From CAWGLW01 sp963823525 (lineage in GTDB: Bacteria > Pseudomonadota > Gammaproteobacteria > Steroidobacterales > Steroidobacteraceae): a DNA stretch of 64,000 bases. The position numbers and the translations under genes were made by a program. Every line of letters begins with the position of its first letter. Position 1 is the stretch's first letter. Below the pieces are notes generated by a model that worked only from the letters and a program-made list of their open reading frames with translations, searched no databases and was not told the DNA's origin. The stretch lies in the NCBI GenBank assembly GCA_963823525.1, contig CAWGLW010000004.1, positions 186,001 to 250,000 of the forward strand, written 5' to 3'. Below, in pieces: positions 26,110-34,946 of this stretch.

Positions 26110-27183
26110 ATGGCATGCGACTTTTACAGCACATGCACGAATGACGAATGGGCCGAACCGGCCCAGTGGGGATTCCCGTTCAAGTGCTGCAAGACACACT
26201 TCGACGATCGACTAAAAAACGAGGTGGCTGGCAAAATGCCGGGCAGAGTTGATCTCGATGATACTTTCCTCCAGGACTATACCAAGCTGTTTTTAATGAT
26301 GACGTCCCCGGGCGGACAAGAAACCGTTCGGTTACGCTTGAGGGCACTGGCCGAGAAAATGCAGAAAAAGAAGGACTCACAAGCCAGCGAGGATTTCTAC
26401 GTCAAGCTTTCCGCCATCCTTGCCGAATATGAAGAGATGGCGTGGTTTCCGCCAAGCAACGAGGTTTTTCTTGGTTTCTTACCGGGATTTCAATTTCAGA
26501 ACTCAATCGCAAAAGGAATAATGGCGAAAGATCCTGGAGCCGGCGTCAACCATGGTGATTTCACGCACAGGTTGCAGTGGCACGCGATCATCAGCGTGAT
26601 TACCAACGAGTTCACGGTCCACAAGCGGCCCGGCTGGAATCACACCCCGCTTGAGCTGTACACGAACCTGGGGTCGCCAAAATACCAGGCAGGAAATATC
26701 TGGTTTGCGCTGTTCGACGATGCAAGCAAACCTGATTTCCGAAGCCCCGACATACTGCACGGCGAGATCCGGCATGGGAAAGACTACGGCCTGCTGCAAA
26801 TCGCCGTCGTCCAGCGCCATAAGAAGCGTCTCGACGAATACAAGGCGCAACTCAATGATGGCGAGAGTCCGGCAAGCAAGGTAATGAGCACTCACCCGCA
26901 GATCACGGATTTGATCAATCCTGATGGCGCAGTCTCTGCAAAGGCCGGTGAAGCGTATGCGCGGCGAAAGATCGGCAATCAAAGACAAAGAAAAGTCGTT
27001 GGCCTGCAATGGGCGCCGAAGTGGGCAAAAGCCGATGGAGCAGGCAAGTTCAAGCCTATGTTATTACTGAGCGAGCGCATCAGGCGAAGCAACGGCGGGC
27101 TGAACAAACTGGAGCATGAGTACTCCCCGGTACTGGGTCCCGTGAGTCGTCCTGGCATGGAAGAATGGGTCGTGGACCTTTGA
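26110..27183 (+). CDS. Orphan protein of unknown function
   Basis: Encodes 357 residues. The ATG at 26110 is chosen because GGGGGAGGG lies about seven bases upstream; the open frame extends to 25975. The N-terminus is Cys-rich (C3, C9, C26, C27). The body has no signal peptide or membrane segment. Central blocks include HRLQWHAIISVITNEFTVH, WNHTPLELYTNLGSPKYQA, WFALFDDASKPD and LHGEIRHGKDYGLLQIAVVQ. I do not recognise a family with confidence. GC content is visibly lower than in neighbouring genes, which may mean horizontal transfer. It is convergent with the PEP-CTERM gene. Confidence 0.78.
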   Translation: MACDFYSTCTNDEWAEPAQWGFPFKCCKTHFDDRLKNEVAGKMPGRVDLDDTFLQDYTKLFLMMTSPGGQETVRLRLRALAEKMQKKKDSQASEDFYVKLSAILAEYEEMAWFPPSNEVFLGFLPGFQFQNSIAKGIMAKDPGAGVNHGDFTHRLQWHAIISVITNEFTVHKRPGWNHTPLELYTNLGSPKYQAGNIWFALFDDASKPDFRSPDILHGEIRHGKDYGLLQIAVVQRHKKRLDEYKAQLNDGESPASKVMSTHPQITDLINPDGAVSAKAGEAYARRKIGNQRQRKVVGLQWAPKWAKADGAGKFKPMLLLSERIRRSNGGLNKLEHEYSPVLGPVSRPGMEEWVVDL

Positions 27184-27235
27184 GGTTTTCGGCCGCACTG
27201 ACAGAAGTCTGGCCCCCGACCGGGTCAAGCCCCTG

Positions 27236-27265
27236 AAACAAAAAGTCCGGCACGTGGCCGGACTT
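27236..27265 (-). terminator. Rho-independent terminator of the PEP-CTERM gene
   Basis: On the minus strand AAGTCCGGC-loop-GCCGGACTT forms a 9-bp stem with a 5-nt loop, immediately followed by TTTGTTT. It lies 22 bases past the stop of the PEP-CTERM gene. It may also stop the convergent orphan gene, though the T-run favours the minus strand. Confidence 0.8.
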
Positions 27266-27287
27266 CCTGTTGAATCAAACGAGTGAC

Positions 27288-27887
27288 TCAGTTCGTTCTG
27301 CGTCGCACCATCCCGAGGCTCAGGAGGCCAAGGCCCAGCAGGGCCAGCGTGCCCGGCTCCGGCACGAAAGCCAGCTGACCGGAGTATGAACTCGGCCCGG
27401 TGGTCCTCGTGGTTCCCGTCACCTGGATGATGTAGCGACCAGCAACCAGCCCATTGGCGATGATTTCCCAACGGTCGTTGGAGGCGCTGACCTCGTAGAG
27501 TTTCACGCCTGGACTGATCGCCGAGCACAGCCCAGGGCTGGCTGACGTGTCACAGGTGCTGCCGGTGTCAGTCCACAAGGCGCCCATGAAGTCGCGGATC
27601 GCCGTGAAGCGGGTGAAATCGGCCGAAATCGAACCGGTTCCAGCCGGATCGAGGTCGAACACCCAGAAGTCGCTGAACGCCACATCCGGACCCAGCTCCA
27701 GACGGATCGCCGTGTGATTGAACGTGCCGTTGTCGAAGTTGTCGGGGTTGTATGTGCCGATATACGTACCGGTCGAACCGTCGATGTATTCGCAACCGGC
27801 ACAGATCGTATCGGCGCTCGCAAGCTGTGCTGCGAGCGACAATCCGGTGATGGCGGCAGCGCTGACGAAAAGCTTCTTGGCGTTCAT
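27288..27887 (-). CDS. PEP-CTERM sorting-signal protein
   Basis: Encodes 199 residues from the ATG at 27887 (AGGAA upstream). The upstream frame extension covers the promoter and is not used. It has an N-terminal signal peptide (cleavage near LASADT, residue 25), then a beta-rich domain with FSDFWVFDLDPAGTG, typical of the F-x-D-x-[WY]-x-F group of PEP-CTERM proteins. The C-terminal tripartite signal is textbook: V-P-E-P-G-T at 175-180, a hydrophobic helix LALLGLGLLSLG and a basic end VRRR. An exosortase would cleave at PEP. No exosortase is in the window. A sigma-54-like promoter lies upstream. Confidence 0.9.
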   Translation of the reverse strand: MNAKKLFVSAAAITGLSLAAQLASADTICAGCEYIDGSTGTYIGTYNPDNFDNGTFNHTAIRLELGPDVAFSDFWVFDLDPAGTGSISADFTRFTAIRDFMGALWTDTGSTCDTSASPGLCSAISPGVKLYEVSASNDRWEIIANGLVAGRYIIQVTGTTRTTGPSSYSGQLAFVPEPGTLALLGLGLLSLGMVRRRTN

Positions 27888-27954
27888 TTCCTGTTTCCTG
27901 GTCCGTTTGGTTCTGTTTTGCACCACGACTTCCGCGTGGCTCTGATTCAATTCT

Positions 27955-27970
27955 TGCAATTCCAATGCCA
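27955..27970 (-). promoter_or_regulatory. Sigma-54 (RpoN) type -24/-12 promoter for the PEP-CTERM gene
   Basis: The minus strand reads TGGCATTGGAATTGCA. GG and GC are separated by exactly ten bases, matching TGGCAC(G)-N4-TTGC(A/T) except for two positions. The -12 element lies about 70 bases before the start codon. Exosortase/PEP-CTERM systems are known to use RpoN with the PrsK/PrsR pair, which supports the call. Confidence 0.65.
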
Positions 27971-28151
27971 AGATTGGCTTTCATTTAAAAACAATAACTT
28001 ACAGACTATTATGTTTCCGGCTCGCGACGTTTTGTAAGCAATTTCGACGGCAATAGGCGCCTCCCCTGATGGCCGCCACCCCCCCGCGGGCGTAGCATGG
28101 CTTTAGAGAAAGACCGCCCCGCAAGGGGTCCGTGAAACAAGGGGCATGCTG

Positions 28152-28457
28152 ATGACCGAACAAATCACTGCGGCAAGACTCCGTGAAGACCTCGCAGCCG
28201 TTGTGCGCGACGCAGAGGCACTGATCAAGGCATCCGCCAGCGAAGGCGGCGCGAAGGCCAGCGAGGCGCAGGCAAAAATTCGCGCGTCGATCGATGCGGC
28301 CAAGACCCGCTTACATGACGCGGAACACGCGGCCCTGCACAAGGGTGAAGATGCCGTGCGCTCGGCAGAGGACTACGCCAAGCGAAATCCGTGGCAGGCG
28401 ATGGGCATTGCGGCCGGTGTCGGGCTGGTGTTCGGCGTCTTGCTGAGCCGACGCTAA
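28152..28457 (+). CDS. DUF883 / YqjD-ElaB-like membrane protein
   Basis: Encodes 101 residues from the ATG at 28152, chosen over 28146 for its better spacing (8) to AGGGG. A long Ala/Glu/Lys amphipathic helix (residues ~1-75) is followed by YAKRNPWQAMGIAAGVGLVFGVLLSRR, the C-terminal membrane anchor that defines DUF883. E. coli YqjD and ElaB are inner-membrane proteins that bind stationary-phase ribosomes through the N-terminal part. It is first of three closely spaced genes matching the yqjD-yqjE-yqjK order. Confidence 0.88.
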   Translation: MTEQITAARLREDLAAVVRDAEALIKASASEGGAKASEAQAKIRASIDAAKTRLHDAEHAALHKGEDAVRSAEDYAKRNPWQAMGIAAGVGLVFGVLLSRR

Positions 28458-28463
28458 ACCGGC

Positions 28464-28859
28464 ATGGACAACGACGCCGCCGGCGGGCCGGCCACCAGTC
28501 TGTTGCGGTCGCTGGTGCAACTGGGCGGCACCTTGCTGGGCGCTGCCGAGACGCGCTTCGAGTTGCTTTCGGCCGAAGTCAACGAGGACCTGGATCGCGC
28601 GATCCATATCGTGCTATGGGCCTTCGTTGCGCTGTTAACCGGGATTCTTGGCGCGCTGCTGGCGGGCGCGGCCGTCGTCATCGTGTTCTGGGACACTCAC
28701 CGGATCGCGGCTGTATTGGGTGTGACCACTGTCTTCCTGCTGGTCGCGGCGTTCGCCGGGCTCACGGTGCGCAAGCGGCTCGGCGAGAAGCCGCGCTTTC
28801 TCGATGCAACGCGAGCGGAGTTGCGCAGCGATATCGAGTCGCTCAGGGGCCGGCAATGA
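28464..28859 (+). CDS. YqjE-like phage-holin-superfamily membrane protein
   Basis: Encodes 131 residues. Residues 10-45 are an amphipathic helix with ETRFELLSAEV, the YqjE hallmark. Two membrane helices (about 48-72 and 80-105) follow, with a basic tail. It starts 6 bases after the YqjD-like stop and overlaps the next start (ATGA at 28856-28859), so the three genes form one translation-coupled unit. Function in E. coli is poorly known; the family is linked to stress and membrane structure. Confidence 0.86.
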   Translation: MDNDAAGGPATSLLRSLVQLGGTLLGAAETRFELLSAEVNEDLDRAIHIVLWAFVALLTGILGALLAGAAVVIVFWDTHRIAAVLGVTTVFLLVAAFAGLTVRKRLGEKPRFLDATRAELRSDIESLRGRQ

Positions 28860-29134
28860 ACGCTCGCCTGGCGGCGCTGACGGCCCGCCGCACGGCCTTG
28901 CAGGCCAAGTGCGCCGCGGAGCGAGACAGCATCGCGCAGACCTATGCGCTGATCGAGCACAGTGCCGGCCGAGTGGACCACGTGATCGACACGGCGCGCC
29001 GTCTCACGCCGCTGCTGGCACTCGGCGGCATCGTGGCCATCGTGGTCGCGGGCCCCAGCCGGGCCATCGGGATGCTGCGCAAAGGCCTGACGCTGGCGCT
29101 CTACACCAGCCAGGCCTCCCGGCTTTTTCGCTGA
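28856..29134 (+). CDS. YqjK-like small protein
   Basis: Encodes 92 residues from an ATG overlapping the YqjE-like stop. The N-terminal half is a charged helix (LAALTARRTALQAKCAAERD). The C-terminal half has one hydrophobic segment (LTPLLALGGIVAIVVAG). Position, size and layout match the third gene of the yqjDEK group, although sequence identity in this family is low. Function unknown. It is convergent with pntB. Confidence 0.75.
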   Translation: MNARLAALTARRTALQAKCAAERDSIAQTYALIEHSAGRVDHVIDTARRLTPLLALGGIVAIVVAGPSRAIGMLRKGLTLALYTSQASRLFR

Positions 29135-29199
29135 CAACCCTCGCGGGTGCGCCAAGTACGTCGGACCTCGTTCGACCTTGCCCTCGCTCCGCCCGAGTG

Positions 29200-30597
29200 T
29201 CAGTCCTGCAGCGCTTTTAACACGGCGTCCATGCTGACCTTCGCATCGCCGAACAACATGCGCGTGTTGTCTTTGAAGAAAAGCGGATTCTGAACGCCGG
29301 CATAGCCGGTCGCCATGCTTCGCTTCAGTACGATCGAGGTTTTGCCCTTCCAGACTTCCAGAACCGGCATGCCCGCGATCGGGCTGTTCGGGTCGTCCTG
29401 GGCCGAAGGGTTGACGATGTCGTTGGCGCCGATGACGATCGATACGTCCACGTCGGGGAAATCTTCATTGATCTCCTCCATCTCGTAGACGATATCGTAG
29501 GGTACCTTGGCCTCGGCGAGCAGCACGTTCATATGACCCGGCATGCGCCCGGCCACCGGGTGAATACCGAATCGCACGTTCACCCCCTTTTCACGCAAGA
29601 CCTTTGTGATGTCGTTGACGGTGTGCTGGGCCTGGGCCACGGCCATGCCGTAACCCGGAATGATCATGACTTCCCTGGCGTCAGCGAGCAGCTCGGCCAC
29701 TTCGTCCGCTTCGATCGGGCTGACCTCGCCCTGCTCGCCCTCCAGCGCGGCCACCGAAGCCCCCGATGTCGTGCCAAAGCCGCCGGCAATGACCGAGAGG
29801 AACTTGCGGTTCATCGCGCGGCACATGATGTAACTCAGGATCGCACCACTGCTGCCGACCAGCGCGCCGGTCACGATCAGCAGGTCGTTGGAGAGCATGA
29901 ACCCGGTCGCCGCAGCCGCCCAGCCGGAGTAACTGTTGAGCATCGATACGACCACGGGCATGTCGGCGCCACCGATCGCCATCACCATGTGCACCCCGAA
30001 AGCCAGCGCGAGCAAGGTCATCAGGATCAGCGGCACCATGCCACCGCCCTCAGCGGCCTGCGAGATGAACTCGTACCCGAGCCAGATACTCGCGAGCAGC
30101 AGCCCGAGGTTCAACCAATGACGCCCCGGCAGCAACACGGGGCTGCCTGAGATCTTTCCCCGGAGCTTACCAAACGCGATGATCGACCCGGAGAACGTTA
30201 CCGCGCCAATCAGCACGCCGACGTAGATCTCGATTTCGTGAATGGTCTTCTCGACGCCGCTGAGCCCGGCCTCGCCCATGAAGCTCACGTAACCGACCAG
30301 CACCGCGGCCAGGCCCACCAGGCTGTGCAGGCTTGCAACCAGCTCCGGCATCTGGGTCATCTCGACCTTGCGAGCCAGGAACAGGCCGATCGTCCCGCCG
30401 ATCACCATGGCAACGATCAGCGTGCCGTACGAGGTCACCTGCGGCCCGAGAATCGTTGCCAGCACGGCGATCGCCATGCCGACGATGCCGTAGATGTTTC
30501 CGCGGCGCGCGGTCTCCTGGTTGCTCAGTCCCCCGAGGGTCAGAATGAACAGTATGGCGGCCCCGATGTAGGCGACGGTTACGACTCCTGATGACAT
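29200..30597 (-). CDS. pntB: NAD(P) transhydrogenase subunit beta
   Basis: Encodes 465 residues. The N-terminal ~260 residues form about nine membrane helices. The C-terminal domain III binds NADP(H): GYGMAVAQAQHTV is the dinucleotide loop, followed by FGIHPVAGRMPGHMNVLLAEA and VIGANDIVNPSAQDDPNSPI, all invariant in PntB. With PntA it forms the proton-translocating complex that reduces NADP+ with NADH. It starts 12 bases after the pntA stop in a pntA-pntB operon. Length equals that of the E. coli subunit. Confidence 0.97.
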   Translation of the reverse strand: MSSGVVTVAYIGAAILFILTLGGLSNQETARRGNIYGIVGMAIAVLATILGPQVTSYGTLIVAMVIGGTIGLFLARKVEMTQMPELVASLHSLVGLAAVLVGYVSFMGEAGLSGVEKTIHEIEIYVGVLIGAVTFSGSIIAFGKLRGKISGSPVLLPGRHWLNLGLLLASIWLGYEFISQAAEGGGMVPLILMTLLALAFGVHMVMAIGGADMPVVVSMLNSYSGWAAAATGFMLSNDLLIVTGALVGSSGAILSYIMCRAMNRKFLSVIAGGFGTTSGASVAALEGEQGEVSPIEADEVAELLADAREVMIIPGYGMAVAQAQHTVNDITKVLREKGVNVRFGIHPVAGRMPGHMNVLLAEAKVPYDIVYEMEEINEDFPDVDVSIVIGANDIVNPSAQDDPNSPIAGMPVLEVWKGKTSIVLKRSMATGYAGVQNPLFFKDNTRMLFGDAKVSMDAVLKALQD

Positions 30598-30609
30598 CTG
30601 CGCCGCCCC

Positions 30610-32169
30610 TTACTTCTGGAACATCTTCAGCATGCGTTGCGTGACCGCAAAACCGCCGCTGATGTTGATACTGGTGATGAGAATGGCAAAAGCGGCAATC
30701 GCCGCCAGCAACTTGTTGGGCGAGGAAACCTGGATCAACGCGCCGATGACAATGATGCTGCTGATGGCGTTCGTCACGCTCATCAGTGGTGTGTGAAGCG
30801 CCGGCGTCACGTTCCAGACCACCATGTACCCAACGAAGCAGGCAAGCACGAAAACCGTGAAGTGCTGCATGAATGAGGCCGGCGCCGTGGCGCCGATGCC
30901 GAACAGCGCCAGACCGCCAACGACCAGCAGCAGCATCGACTTCGCCAGCGGCGAGAGCAGCGGTTTCTTTTCAACCTTCACGACCGGCGCCGCCGCCTGT
31001 GCCAGCTTCGCAGGCGCCGCGCTGATCTTCGCCGGCGGTGGCGGCCAGGTGATTTCACCGGCCTTGATGACGGTCGCGCCGCGCACCACCTCATCTTCCA
31101 TGTCTACGACAAGCTGCCCATCCTTCTTCGGGCACATGTCGTCCATCAGGTGGCGCAGATTCGTCGCGTAGAGCTGGCTGGCCTGCGTCGCGAGACGGCT
31201 GGGCAGGTCGGTGTAGCCGATGATCGTAACGCCGTGCGTACTGACCACCTTTCCGGGAACGGTGAGCTCGCAGTTTCCACCCTGCTCGGCGGCGAGGTCG
31301 ACGATTACACTGCCGTCCTTCATCGACTCCACCATGGCAGCGGTAATGAGCTTCGGCGCAGGCTTGCCCGGGATCAGCGCCGTCGTGATGATGATGTCCA
31401 CCTCGCGGGCCTGCTCGGCAAACAGCGCCATCTCTGCCTTGATGAACGCTTCGCTCATCACCTTGGCATAGCCGCCCTGACCGGAGCCTTCCTCCTCGAA
31501 GTCGAGTTCGAGGAATTCCGCTCCCATGCTCTTGACCTGGTCTTTGACCTCAGGACGGGTGTCGAACGCACGCACGATCGCGCCGAGGCTGCTGGCGGTT
31601 CCGAGCGCTGAGAGCCCGGCTACGCCGGCACCGATGACCATCACCTTGGCGGGCGGCACTTTGCCGGCGGCGGTGATCTGGCCCGTGAAGAAGCGCCCGA
31701 AATGCTCGGCCGCCTCGATGACTGCACGGTACCCGGCGATGTTGGCCATTGAGCTCAGCGCGTCGAGCTTCTGAGCGCGCGAGATGCGGGGCACACTATC
31801 CATGGCCAGTACGGTGGCCTGCCTGCTCGCCAGCCGATCCATGAGCTCGGCGTTCTGAGCTGGCCAGATGAAACTGACCAGCGTCTTATCTTTGTCCAGC
31901 AGGTCCGCCTCGTGCTTGCCGAGTCCCGGGTGCTGTTCGGGCGCGCGTACCTTGAAAATGATGTCCGAGTTCGCCCAGAGGGACTCTGTGTCTGCAACGA
32001 CCTCGGCCCCGGCATCGCGGTAGGCCTGGTCGGAGAAGTTCGCCGCCTCGCCCGCCCCGGCCTCGACGGCAACCGAAAACCCCAGTTTCCGGAGCTTCTC
32101 GACAACATCGGGCGTGGTGGCTACGCGCCGCTCTCCAGTGTGTACCTCCGTCGGCACTCCGATTCTCAT
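30610..32169 (-). CDS. pntA: NAD(P) transhydrogenase subunit alpha
   Basis: Encodes 519 residues from the ATG at 32169 (GGGGAG upstream), giving the family start MRIGVPTEVHTGERRVA. Domain I binds NAD(H): VMVIGAGVAGLSALGTASSLGA is the Rossmann loop, and RAFDTRPEVKDQVKSMGAEF follows. A Pro/Ala-rich linker near residue 390 leads to four C-terminal membrane helices. The two-subunit arrangement is that of E. coli. It should supply NADPH to the biosynthetic and thiol pathways encoded here. No other gene belongs to the operon. Confidence 0.97.
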   Translation of the reverse strand: MRIGVPTEVHTGERRVATTPDVVEKLRKLGFSVAVEAGAGEAANFSDQAYRDAGAEVVADTESLWANSDIIFKVRAPEQHPGLGKHEADLLDKDKTLVSFIWPAQNAELMDRLASRQATVLAMDSVPRISRAQKLDALSSMANIAGYRAVIEAAEHFGRFFTGQITAAGKVPPAKVMVIGAGVAGLSALGTASSLGAIVRAFDTRPEVKDQVKSMGAEFLELDFEEEGSGQGGYAKVMSEAFIKAEMALFAEQAREVDIIITTALIPGKPAPKLITAAMVESMKDGSVIVDLAAEQGGNCELTVPGKVVSTHGVTIIGYTDLPSRLATQASQLYATNLRHLMDDMCPKKDGQLVVDMEDEVVRGATVIKAGEITWPPPPAKISAAPAKLAQAAAPVVKVEKKPLLSPLAKSMLLLVVGGLALFGIGATAPASFMQHFTVFVLACFVGYMVVWNVTPALHTPLMSVTNAISSIIVIGALIQVSSPNKLLAAIAAFAILITSINISGGFAVTQRMLKMFQK

Positions 32170-32243
32170 TGTCATCTCCCCGAGGTTGGTGGCAAGGCTG
32201 CGGACATTGCCGGACTCAGCCGACACACGAAAACGGTGCCATT

Positions 32244-32918
32244 ATGGACCCCCTGATCGTACCGGCAGGAATCCGCGCTGCGGGCGCGGGTCAACCGGCG
32301 TGGCAATGTACCCGAGACGCCGTGCCTATTCCAGCCGTTGGCGGCCTGGTGCTCATTGCAAGGATTGTCTCCACCGTGTGCTCGAAGACTCCGCCTGACA
32401 TTCGAAAATCACTGGAGCTGCGCGACACCGCAGTGACAATTCGCACGCTGATGCCCGAAGACGCTGCGATCGAGGCCGCCTTCGTCAGAAACCTGTCCGA
32501 CCGATCGCGCTACTTTCGCTTTCACGCGCCGCTACGCGAACTCACGCCGACCATGCTGAGCAGACTCGTCAACGTCAGCTACCCGGACAGCATGGCGCTG
32601 ATCGCCACCATCAACGTGGGCGGTACTGAACAGCAGATCGGGGTCGCCCGGTACGCCCGGTGCGAACACGACAACGCGGCCGAAGTCGCGATCGCAGTGG
32701 CCGATGAATGGCAGGGATGCGGCCTCGGCACCCGGTTACTGCGCGAATTGAGGAATGTCGCCGTCGCCGCGGGATATACGCAGCTGCATATGGTCGTGCT
32801 TGCGGAGAACAAGCGCATGCTGCAACTCGCCCGGGAACTGGGCTTCAGCGACGAGGTCGAAATCAAGGACTATGTGTCGCGTCAGCTGGCCAAGTCGCTG
32901 CCGCCGGGCACGTCATGA
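32244..32918 (+). CDS. GNAT N-acetyltransferase, Pat-type domain
   Basis: Encodes 224 residues from the only suitable ATG (32244). The first ~55 residues have no family features, so a downstream start (for instance a GTG near 32373) is possible. The acetyltransferase domain begins at TVTIRTLMPEDAAIEAAF and contains SDRSRYFRFHAPL, as in the GNAT domain of protein lysine acetyltransferase Pat. The acetyl-CoA loop lies in EWQGCGLGTRLLREL. A role in protein or small-molecule acetylation is plausible. It is divergent from pntA. Confidence 0.82.
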   Translation: MDPLIVPAGIRAAGAGQPAWQCTRDAVPIPAVGGLVLIARIVSTVCSKTPPDIRKSLELRDTAVTIRTLMPEDAAIEAAFVRNLSDRSRYFRFHAPLRELTPTMLSRLVNVSYPDSMALIATINVGGTEQQIGVARYARCEHDNAAEVAIAVADEWQGCGLGTRLLRELRNVAVAAGYTQLHMVVLAENKRMLQLARELGFSDEVEIKDYVSRQLAKSLPPGTS

Positions 32919-32996
32919 ATCGGAGCGCGTTCCGCTCTAACCGAGGCTGATCAACACTCGCAACCCTCATTCTCGTCCCGGGATTCTGAAGGAAAT

Positions 32997-34835
32997 TCAA
33001 TCCAGCAGCGAAATCGGCGCAAGTCCCTCGATATGCATGGTCCCGTCCTCGATCCTCACGTGGTCCTCGTTTCGCACTTCGTGGTCAAAGCGGTACACGA
33101 TCCTTGCTGTGCCATTGGTCATTGCCGCATCCCAGTCCGCGGACTGCTGCTGTACCGCCTCATTGCGCTCGCGCCAGGCGTGCATGGCGTCCCCACCATG
33201 ACGCGCCTCCAGCCATTGGCTGGCAATTCCCGGCGAAGCAATCGTCGCCGTGGCGTTATTGCCGCCAAATCCCTTGGCGTTCAGGAACGACGCATCCCAG
33301 TCGGCCGGGGAGCGTTCGAGTGCCTGTGGCGAGAAGCGCAGGTGTTTGCGGTGCACATCGCTCGCGACTTCGTCGATCGTCGTAATGCCGGGCAGGATAC
33401 CGTGCGCAAAAACACCGAGAGTTGAGGCGAGCTGATCGCCACCTGCGGCCGCCATCGTGTGGCCGACAAAACACTTGATCGCCGCCACCGGCCAGTTCTC
33501 GATCCCGAACGCCGCCGCAACACCATCGAGGATCTGCGACTCCGTCGTGCGGTTCTGCGGCGTACCGGTGCCGTGCGCCTGCACGAAACTTCGTTGGCGC
33601 ACCGATTCTTCGCCGATGTCGCGCATGGCCCGAGCGACGGCCCGCGCAAACGTCAGGTAGTTGCCAACGCCAGGAGAGGAAATCGACTTCTTGTATCCAT
33701 CGGCCTGCACCTGAACGTCCGTCACGACGCCGTAAACCGTTGCGCCGAGTTCGATGGCCAGAGAGTCATCGAGCAACACCACAAACTGCCCGCCCTCGGC
33801 AATTGTGAAACCGCAGTTTTCAGCGAACGGCCTGCAGGCGCGACGCAGGTCCGGCCCGGTCAGGTCTCGGTGACGATCAAGTTCCAGCAGCGCCTGGTCC
33901 CTGCCCAGCGCACCCATGGTCGAGAGACCTTCGATCACGTCGGCCGTCAATGGCGCCTCGGCCCCGCCGACCAGCGCAACGCGGGAGCGGCCAGACTGAA
34001 TATCGAACAGGCCGTGGCGCAGGTTGTACAGGAAGGTTGCACAAGCGCCCATGTTGTGACCGGTCTGGCCCACGCTGCCAAGCACATAGGCATTAACGAA
34101 ATCGGCGGGCATCTCGGCCAGCCCCATGGGCACCTGCTTCGAGGTGGGTCGCAGGCCGCGGCCACGCGAACCCAGGAGCCCTCCGGAGCCCTCCTGGTCG
34201 AGCTGGCCCATTGCGCTGCCGGCATACACGCTGACTTTGTTTGGCGGCACGTGCCGCATCACCGTGTCCCAATCGATACCCAGTGAGCCGAGCGCGTCAT
34301 TGGCGGCAAACAAGGTGATCTGGACGGCTCGCGGGTGCCCGCGGCCTGGGTACAGCGCCTTCGGATCGAATCCCGCCGGCAACTGACCGGCCGCACTGAC
34401 ATCGAGTGTTCGACTGACCGGCAGGAACAACTGTGCGCCCGGCGCTACGGTGATGCAGGCGGCACCGTCCGCGTCCGTGCTGCGACTCCAGCCATCCGGC
34501 AGCCGGTCTGGCAGGTCGCGGGGCGAGACCAGGAAAGTGACCGGCCCATGCCCGGGTGACAATCGGGCCTTGCAGTTCCAGCCCACGTCGCGCGGATCGA
34601 GAAATGCCGGTTCGAGGCCGCGTACCAGCGTGTGCTCGAGAACATAGTTCCGCTGTCCTTCGCCGATCTCGCCGCGGACGCCCATGAGCCCCGCGAGGCT
34701 GCGAATCGTCTGGTCTGCCCGATCAGCATCGAGCACATCGATCACCGAACGGCGATAGCCATGGTGACCGGAACTTCGTCCGGCCGCATTGATACCGCCA
34801 AGACCCGCGATGACTGCGAGAGGTTTCATTGCCAC
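32997..34835 (-). CDS. Stand-alone beta-ketoacyl synthase, large KAS I/II-like
   Basis: Encodes 612 residues, longer than FabB/FabF (~410). Start is a GTG at 34835, with AAGGG upstream, or an ATG at 34829. The thiolase fold is recognisable: active Cys265 in GHNMGACATFLYNL, His421 in QAHGTGTPQNRTTES, and the Lys454/His459 pair in IKCFVGHTMAAAGGDQ. The catalytic Cys-His-His set is therefore intact. The extra length is mostly in the N-terminal 200 residues. No acyl carrier protein or other FAS/PKS gene adjoins. It is divergently transcribed from an AraC/GlxA regulator, which probably controls it. The product is unknown. Confidence 0.85.
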   Translation of the reverse strand: MAMKPLAVIAGLGGINAAGRSSGHHGYRRSVIDVLDADRADQTIRSLAGLMGVRGEIGEGQRNYVLEHTLVRGLEPAFLDPRDVGWNCKARLSPGHGPVTFLVSPRDLPDRLPDGWSRSTDADGAACITVAPGAQLFLPVSRTLDVSAAGQLPAGFDPKALYPGRGHPRAVQITLFAANDALGSLGIDWDTVMRHVPPNKVSVYAGSAMGQLDQEGSGGLLGSRGRGLRPTSKQVPMGLAEMPADFVNAYVLGSVGQTGHNMGACATFLYNLRHGLFDIQSGRSRVALVGGAEAPLTADVIEGLSTMGALGRDQALLELDRHRDLTGPDLRRACRPFAENCGFTIAEGGQFVVLLDDSLAIELGATVYGVVTDVQVQADGYKKSISSPGVGNYLTFARAVARAMRDIGEESVRQRSFVQAHGTGTPQNRTTESQILDGVAAAFGIENWPVAAIKCFVGHTMAAAGGDQLASTLGVFAHGILPGITTIDEVASDVHRKHLRFSPQALERSPADWDASFLNAKGFGGNNATATIASPGIASQWLEARHGGDAMHAWRERNEAVQQQSADWDAAMTNGTARIVYRFDHEVRNEDHVRIEDGTMHIEGLAPISLLD

Positions 34836-34946
34836 GAGAGCCCTTAGTCAGACGCGCAACGGGGGTGTGCGCGCGTGGCGCAGTCTAGACCTGCCTTTTC
34901 GTGCAAAGTTGTACTATTTAGTCACTTTATTCGCTATTCTGGCCAC

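Noticed and set aside
32928..32946. Hairpin GAGCG-CGTTC-CGCTC between the GNAT and ketosynthase genes as a terminator
   Set aside because: Only a 5-bp stem and no T-run on either strand.
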